64,000 nucleotides of DNA, from assembly GCA_032433765.1 (NCBI GenBank), contig JAVIAB010000059.1, forward strand, positions 61,096,582-61,160,581, read 5' to 3'. Numbering within the stretch: position 1 is the first letter of the stretch; each line of letters starts with the position of its first letter. This DNA comes from Megaustenia siamemsis. Its lineage: Eukaryota > Mollusca > Gastropoda > Stylommatophora > Ariophantidae. Position numbers and translations under genes: made by a program. The notes beneath the pieces were generated by a model, which was not told the origin of the DNA, did no database searches, and worked only from the letters and a program-made list of their open reading frames with translations. This document shows, piece by piece, positions 60,316 through 64,000 of the stretch.

Positions 60316-61738
60316 ATTATAATGGCACATGCAGGCAGCCGAAAAGAAGGGTTGGTGAAAAATGCAGAACTTATATTCACCTCTAATTATACTGACAACA
60401 GGGACTATCACACCGAGATGAATGGCCATATATTTAGAGAGTGGATTGAAAATACTCTTCTTCCAATTCTAGACAGACCATCTTGTCTGGTAATGGACAA
60501 CGCGTCGTACCACAACGCTGTGGCAGAAGAAGACAAAATTCCTACATCTACCAGTACAAAAGATGTTATAAAGATTTGGCTAAGAAAGGAAGGAATTCCA
60601 TTTAACGAGGGATTTTTGAAACCTGAATTACTGTCACTTGTTAAGAAATCGCAAAAGACCAAAGTATTCCAAATAGACAAAATCATTCAACAGCATGGTC
60701 ATACGTGCTTGAGACTGCCCCCTTATCATCCACAATTAAACCCCATTGAACTCGTTTGGGCAAAAATTAAAGGGCAGGTGGCAGCTGAGAATACAAGTTT
60801 TAAACTATGCGATATAAAAGGACTGACATATGCTGCTCTATCACAGATTGACAAAGATTTTTGGTGCAAATGTGAAGATCATGTCTTAAAAGAAGAAAAT
60901 GACTATTGGAAAAAAGATGGACTATCGTTCGTTCAGCCCAGATTAGTAATCAATATGTTAGACTCCTCTGATTCAGAATAAATGAAATAATAATGGACGT
61001 TTTTATATGTCCGCATGATCAATCTTTAGCTAAAGTTGATAACGTTTTGAAAATGTAAAGATTCTTGATATGTGTACTGCAGGCATGCAAAGAAACTAAA
61101 TCACTTTCATATGTCTTGTTTACGTAAAATAATGAAAGTCACATGGAAAGACATAAAACGAACAATGTAGCTCTTTACAGTGAAGAGGATCCCGTGCTTA
61201 CATCGGACTCTTTAGTCACATGCTTACCCATAAACAATAACTTTGCTTGATATGTCATGCTCGTTATCGCTCGCAACGGATAATTAATTTTTTTTAAATG
61301 TATTCTTTGTTGTATATTGTTTAAATAGTTTTCATTAATGGAACTGTTTATACGCTGATTTGTTTTAGACCGTCTGTAAAGGCTATAACATTGACATTCT
61401 CATAGTATTTTAAAGAAAGTAAACAATAGAAAGTAAACAGTTGATAAACGCCTCCAACTTTCAAGTTGTGTAGAGACGCCTATGTCGAGAAGCTGATTTC
61501 CATTAATGTACGGTAAATTATTTTCTCCAGGAGCAAAAAGATCCGTAAATTCACTGAGATCAAAGGAAAGTGCTGCTTCATGATGAAGCATACTTCCTAC
61601 ATCATTAAATTTTGTGAAATCGGTGGGACCTTGGTAAAACAAGGCCAGATGCAAAAAAATCAAGTTTGTAAGTGCAGGGAAAGAGGAGATATTTCATGTT
61701 AATCGTGAACATTTAGATTTGAAACGACCAATAGTAGT

Positions 61739-62162
61739 GAACCAGAATATAGTAGAAGGTGTGCAAACGGGGAAATATAACATAGGTGCGTAAGTTCAAG
61801 ATGGTGCGGTCTGCATTTCTAGAAGGGTGAACGAGATGACGTAATATGTAGTAACTAGGAGACAACGGAAAGTTAAGAGTGGCAGAATTGGATTGGTTGA
61901 AGGAGGAACCATGTGATAGAAAATAAGGGGATATACATATAAGCCTGGGAGTGCTTCAACGGTGAACGGAGAATATCATAATCTGAGCAGAAAAACACAC
62001 AACGTTTAGTAGAGTCAATCAGTAGGTGTAGTCAGAAGTAGCCGTTAGGCTCTCCTGGGTCAGTCCAGCAGTCTGAACTAGTACAAGAAGGTATGAATAA
62101 ACTTTGTAATGTTGTAAAGAAATCTTGTTGGTCATTCATTAATTTGAAGTCTGACCTTTGCA
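61739..62162 (+). mobile_element. Probable LTR (solo or 5' LTR with primer-binding site)
   Basis: Starts TGAACCAGAATATAG and ends CTGACCTTTGCA (TG...CA). A TATA-like TACATATAAGCCTGGG lies at ~61933-61948 and AATAAAC at ~62096. It is followed after two bases by TGGTGACGCGG, which has the form of a tRNA primer-binding site. No internal retroviral-type genes follow. A LINE-2 fragment begins ~20 bp later. Confidence 0.55.
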
Positions 62163-62179
62163 TGTGGTGACGCGGCAAC

Positions 62180-62505
62180 AGCCGGCCCACAGGGCGTAGA
62201 CCAGGATACTCCTTCTCTTATCTGAATTTCCGTTAAAGATATTTTATCAAATCTCGCCACTTGTCTCTGTTCTGTGCAAGCAGCTCTATCTCATTGAGGG
62301 AGCCGATTCCTGCTGCTGTTGCCTCTCTCATCAATGTTCTCCGCAGTGTCTCTCTGGGTCTTCCTCTTTTCCTCTTACCTGTTGTTTCCCACATGAAGGC
62401 TTGCTTTGCTATTCGGTTATTATCTCTTCGCATCACATGTCCAACATACGACCATCGTCTTTTCTTTATTACTGAAGATATTAGTGGTTGATTGGCGATT
62501 AGAAA
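62180..62505 (-). pseudogene. LINE-2 3' end fragment
   Basis: Minus strand: MMRRDNNRIAKQAFMWETTG, RGRPRETLRRTLMREATAAG, NRDKWRDLIKYL. It is the same region as 59960-60230 with few changes. Confidence 0.88.
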
Positions 62506-62611
62506 TGGAGCTAGTAGGATCTAGATAATTCTGTGTCACCTATTCTGATGCAGGCAGTCAGCTATGAGTCTACCAATTTCAAGTAGAAATAATATAAATA
62601 TATATAAACAG

Positions 62612-62904
62612 TATGGTTAAAGCTTCATGTAACAAGTGGACAACAATAACTAGAACAACGTTTCGGCGCAAAAGGCTTTCAACAGGAACAAACATTACAA
62701 CATAGGTATAAATATGTATTTAAAATAAATAATTTAAATATATATATATATAATTTCGAACTAGGAGAAATGAAGGGGAAAATAAGAATAAAGTCTTCCC
62801 AATTTAAAATAATGTATTTGTATGTGTGTTCCTGTTGAAGGCCTATTGCGCCGAAACTCATTCTGATTTGTTTTGTACACTTGTTACATGAAGCTTTAAC
62901 CATA
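62612..62904. mobile_element. Foldback/MITE-like element (~293 bp)
   Basis: Arms TATGGTTAAAGCTTCATGTA + ACAAGTG and the reverse complement at the right end (CACTTGTTACATGAAGCTTT + AACCATA), with a second matching block (CGGCGCAAAAGGCTTTCAAC against GTTGAAGGCCTATTGCGCCG). AT-rich loop with (TA)n at 62736-62752. No frame of interest. Confidence 0.85.
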
Positions 62905-63175
62905 CAGTTTTTTTTTTTTATTTTATTCTATATATTTTTTTTTTCATTCATCCTCACAATTAGCTTCTTATTTTGATGCATTTCTTTGCCCTGACCCTTC
63001 CGATTTCAACCCTATTGCTATTTACCTGCCCATATAATTTATTGAATAACGATGTGGTGGAACGAAGCGGGAATGCAACTAAATTCGATTGTCAAGGGTC
63101 ACAGAGTATCTACATGTGACCCCAAGTGAGGTCACCATGGAATAGAGATATAAAAACTAACAAGCGCATGACAAT
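62905..63175. other. Intergenic, T-rich then unassigned
   Basis: Two T-runs at 62908-62945. No gene. Confidence 0.35.
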
Positions 63176-63192
63176 TGTTTCAACAGATAAAG

Positions 63193-63451
63193 GGTTAAAA
63201 AAAAAAGTAAAGAGCCCACGTCACGCCAAGTGGCGTAATGGGAATATGGTGTTAGTGACCATAAATTTTACAGACCTTCGGCACATGATTGTTAGGGTAA
63301 TGTGGTCGGTATTACGCCCGTGCCGCTCTACTTTCCCAGGAAAAAATCAGGTAACCATTTAAGGCTGGGTGAAACTGGAAGCCGTCGAATTGAACCCTAC
63401 CTCTTGTCCTTTGTAGTCCAGTTCACTAACCACTGAGCTATCACGGCTCCC
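63193..63451 (-). mobile_element. SINE-A with 11-bp target-site duplication
   Basis: Bounded by AACAGATAAAG at 63182-63192 and 63452-63462. Minus-strand sense: GGGAGCCGTGATAGCTCAGT head with box A, a small deletion at box B, body, then CACTTGGCGTGACGTGGGCT + CTTTACTTTTTTTTTT. Confidence 0.92.
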
Positions 63452-63462
63452 AACAGATAAAG

Positions 63463-63700
63463 CGTGGTAACAATAAATAAATAATGAAACTTTTAGTTCA
63501 TTGCTAATTAAGTAGTCACAACAGACCCAAATATACCAACTTTACTTTCTTCACTTCTTTATTCGGGTTTTGAGGAAGATATAAGTTTTGGTTCTTGTCC
63601 TTTTGACGGCTTCAACCATTTGCTATTGATGCTGTCTGTCCATCTTATTATGGGTCTGCCTCCTTCTCTTCTCTTCTCTTTTAATATATGCTTTGTATGA
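63463..63700. other. Intergenic, possible RT scrap
   Basis: Mostly unassigned. TCTGTCCATCTTATTATGGG + TCTGCCTCCTTCTC at ~63637-63670 may be a minus-strand LINE end. Confidence 0.35.
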
Positions 63701-63702
63701 GA

Positions 63703-64000
63703 GGAGCCAATTCCGACCTATGGAAGCGAATCATGGGCAGTAAACAAGCAAATGAAAAGACGATTATAGGTCACAGAGATGGGATTTCTCAGAAGAATTC
63801 TATGGACAGCTAAACAGACCAACGAGAACATTTTCAAACAGGCCAACGCAAGAAGGGAGCTCCTAAAAATAAAAACACCAGAAAGAAACAATCAACGTTT
63901 TTTTTTTTTTCGGGTACATCATAAGAAGAGGAAAGTTGGAATATTTGTTTACAACTGGTAAAATACATAGAAAAAGAGATCGCGGACGACAAAGAGAGAA
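63703..64000 (+). pseudogene. LINE-1 C-terminal fragment, running off the window
   Basis: CAATTCCGACCTATGGAAGC, then MGFLRRILWTAKQTNENIF, ANARRELLKIKTPERN, a poly-T, and the HHKKRKVGIFVYNW region. It continues past position 64000. Confidence 0.85.

Larger units (their letters stand above)
57769..60981 (+). pseudogene. Transposase gene of the right copy, split by two insertions
   Basis: Three separated parts: 57769-57993 (ATG start, MGIKVKFLTLQSVAIKVYKY, then the N-terminal HTH up to RTLGRKKV), 59283-59683 (DSFDKEVIRRAICKMF to GKGQRIIMA, with FLDESW where the left copy has FQDESW) and 60328-60981 (HAGSRKEGLVKNAELI to the C-terminus, including MDNASYHN and NPIELVW). A few substitutions separate it from the left copy. 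It cannot make transposase as it stands. No joined sequence is given, but the parts match the left frame in order. Confidence 0.92.
57343..61732 (+). mobile_element. IS630/Tc1-like transposon, right copy, interrupted twice
   Basis: Reverse-oriented twin of 54612-57064, with TA at 57341-57342 and 61733-61734. After removing the Tigger-like insert plus its TA (1291 bp) and the LINE-2 insert plus its 12-bp duplication (644 bp), it is 2455 bp, against 2453 bp for the left copy. Confidence 0.93.

Noticed and set aside
54612..61732. Assembly fold-back artefact for the palindrome
   Set aside because: The arms differ by substitutions and by two clean insertions with target duplications in one arm only. 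A haplotype mis-join is still possible and long reads should be checked.

Overview
The window is nuclear DNA of an animal, most likely an invertebrate. It has spliced genes with GT-AG introns, tRNA-derived SINEs, many 5'-truncated non-LTR retrotransposons, Tigger- and IS630/Tc1-like DNA transposons, and micro-, mini- and satellite arrays. The repeat mix and a divergent single-exon rhodopsin-like GPCR recall molluscs, perhaps a gastropod, but that placement is a low-confidence impression. No prokaryotic, organellar or CRISPR feature is present.

Only two host protein genes are well supported. The first is a single-exon class A GPCR on the minus strand (685-1749). The second is a complete six-exon prostaglandin E synthase 2 gene (PTGES2) on the plus strand (28828-47228). 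It gives a 411-residue protein with an N-terminal membrane segment, a thioredoxin-like CxxC domain and a GST-like C-terminal domain. Its introns hold most of the repeats between 29 and 47 kb, and a LINE lies 89 bp upstream of its start codon.

Layout. 1-2.6 kb: GPCR and flanks. 2.6-28.7 kb: almost entirely repeats, including LINE remnants, SINEs, a 40-bp satellite (11.26-12.02 kb), a degenerate ~140-bp tandem region (13.96-15.5 kb), AT-rich minisatellites (18.4-19.2 kb), a (TAG)n tract and a 45-bp minisatellite (21.3-22.6 kb). 28.8-47.2 kb: PTGES2. 47.3-51.1 kb: LINE remnants. 51.2-52.3 kb: an internally deleted Tigger element. 53.17-54.58 kb: a 52-bp satellite. 54.61-61.73 kb: two copies of one IS630/Tc1-like transposon, head to head. 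The right copy was later split by a Tigger-like element and by a LINE, and the left copy keeps both empty sites. 61.74-62.16 kb: a probable LTR. 62.2-64 kb: LINE, foldback element and SINE.

Names used here. LINE-1 has C-terminal motif WTAKKTNE. LINE-2 has GHVMRRDNNR. LINE-3 has KRGRGRPRLTW. LINE-4 has VFVEDLCSTGS. LINE-5 carries RNase H. LINE-6 has an RT and a 3' end with NITAAEANRR. LINE-7 has LGHVRRMDRN. SINE-A, B, C and N are tRNA-like families. 'Repeat D' and 'repeat G' are unclassified. Families were grouped by eye, so boundaries are good to about 10-20 bp except where target-site duplications fix them.
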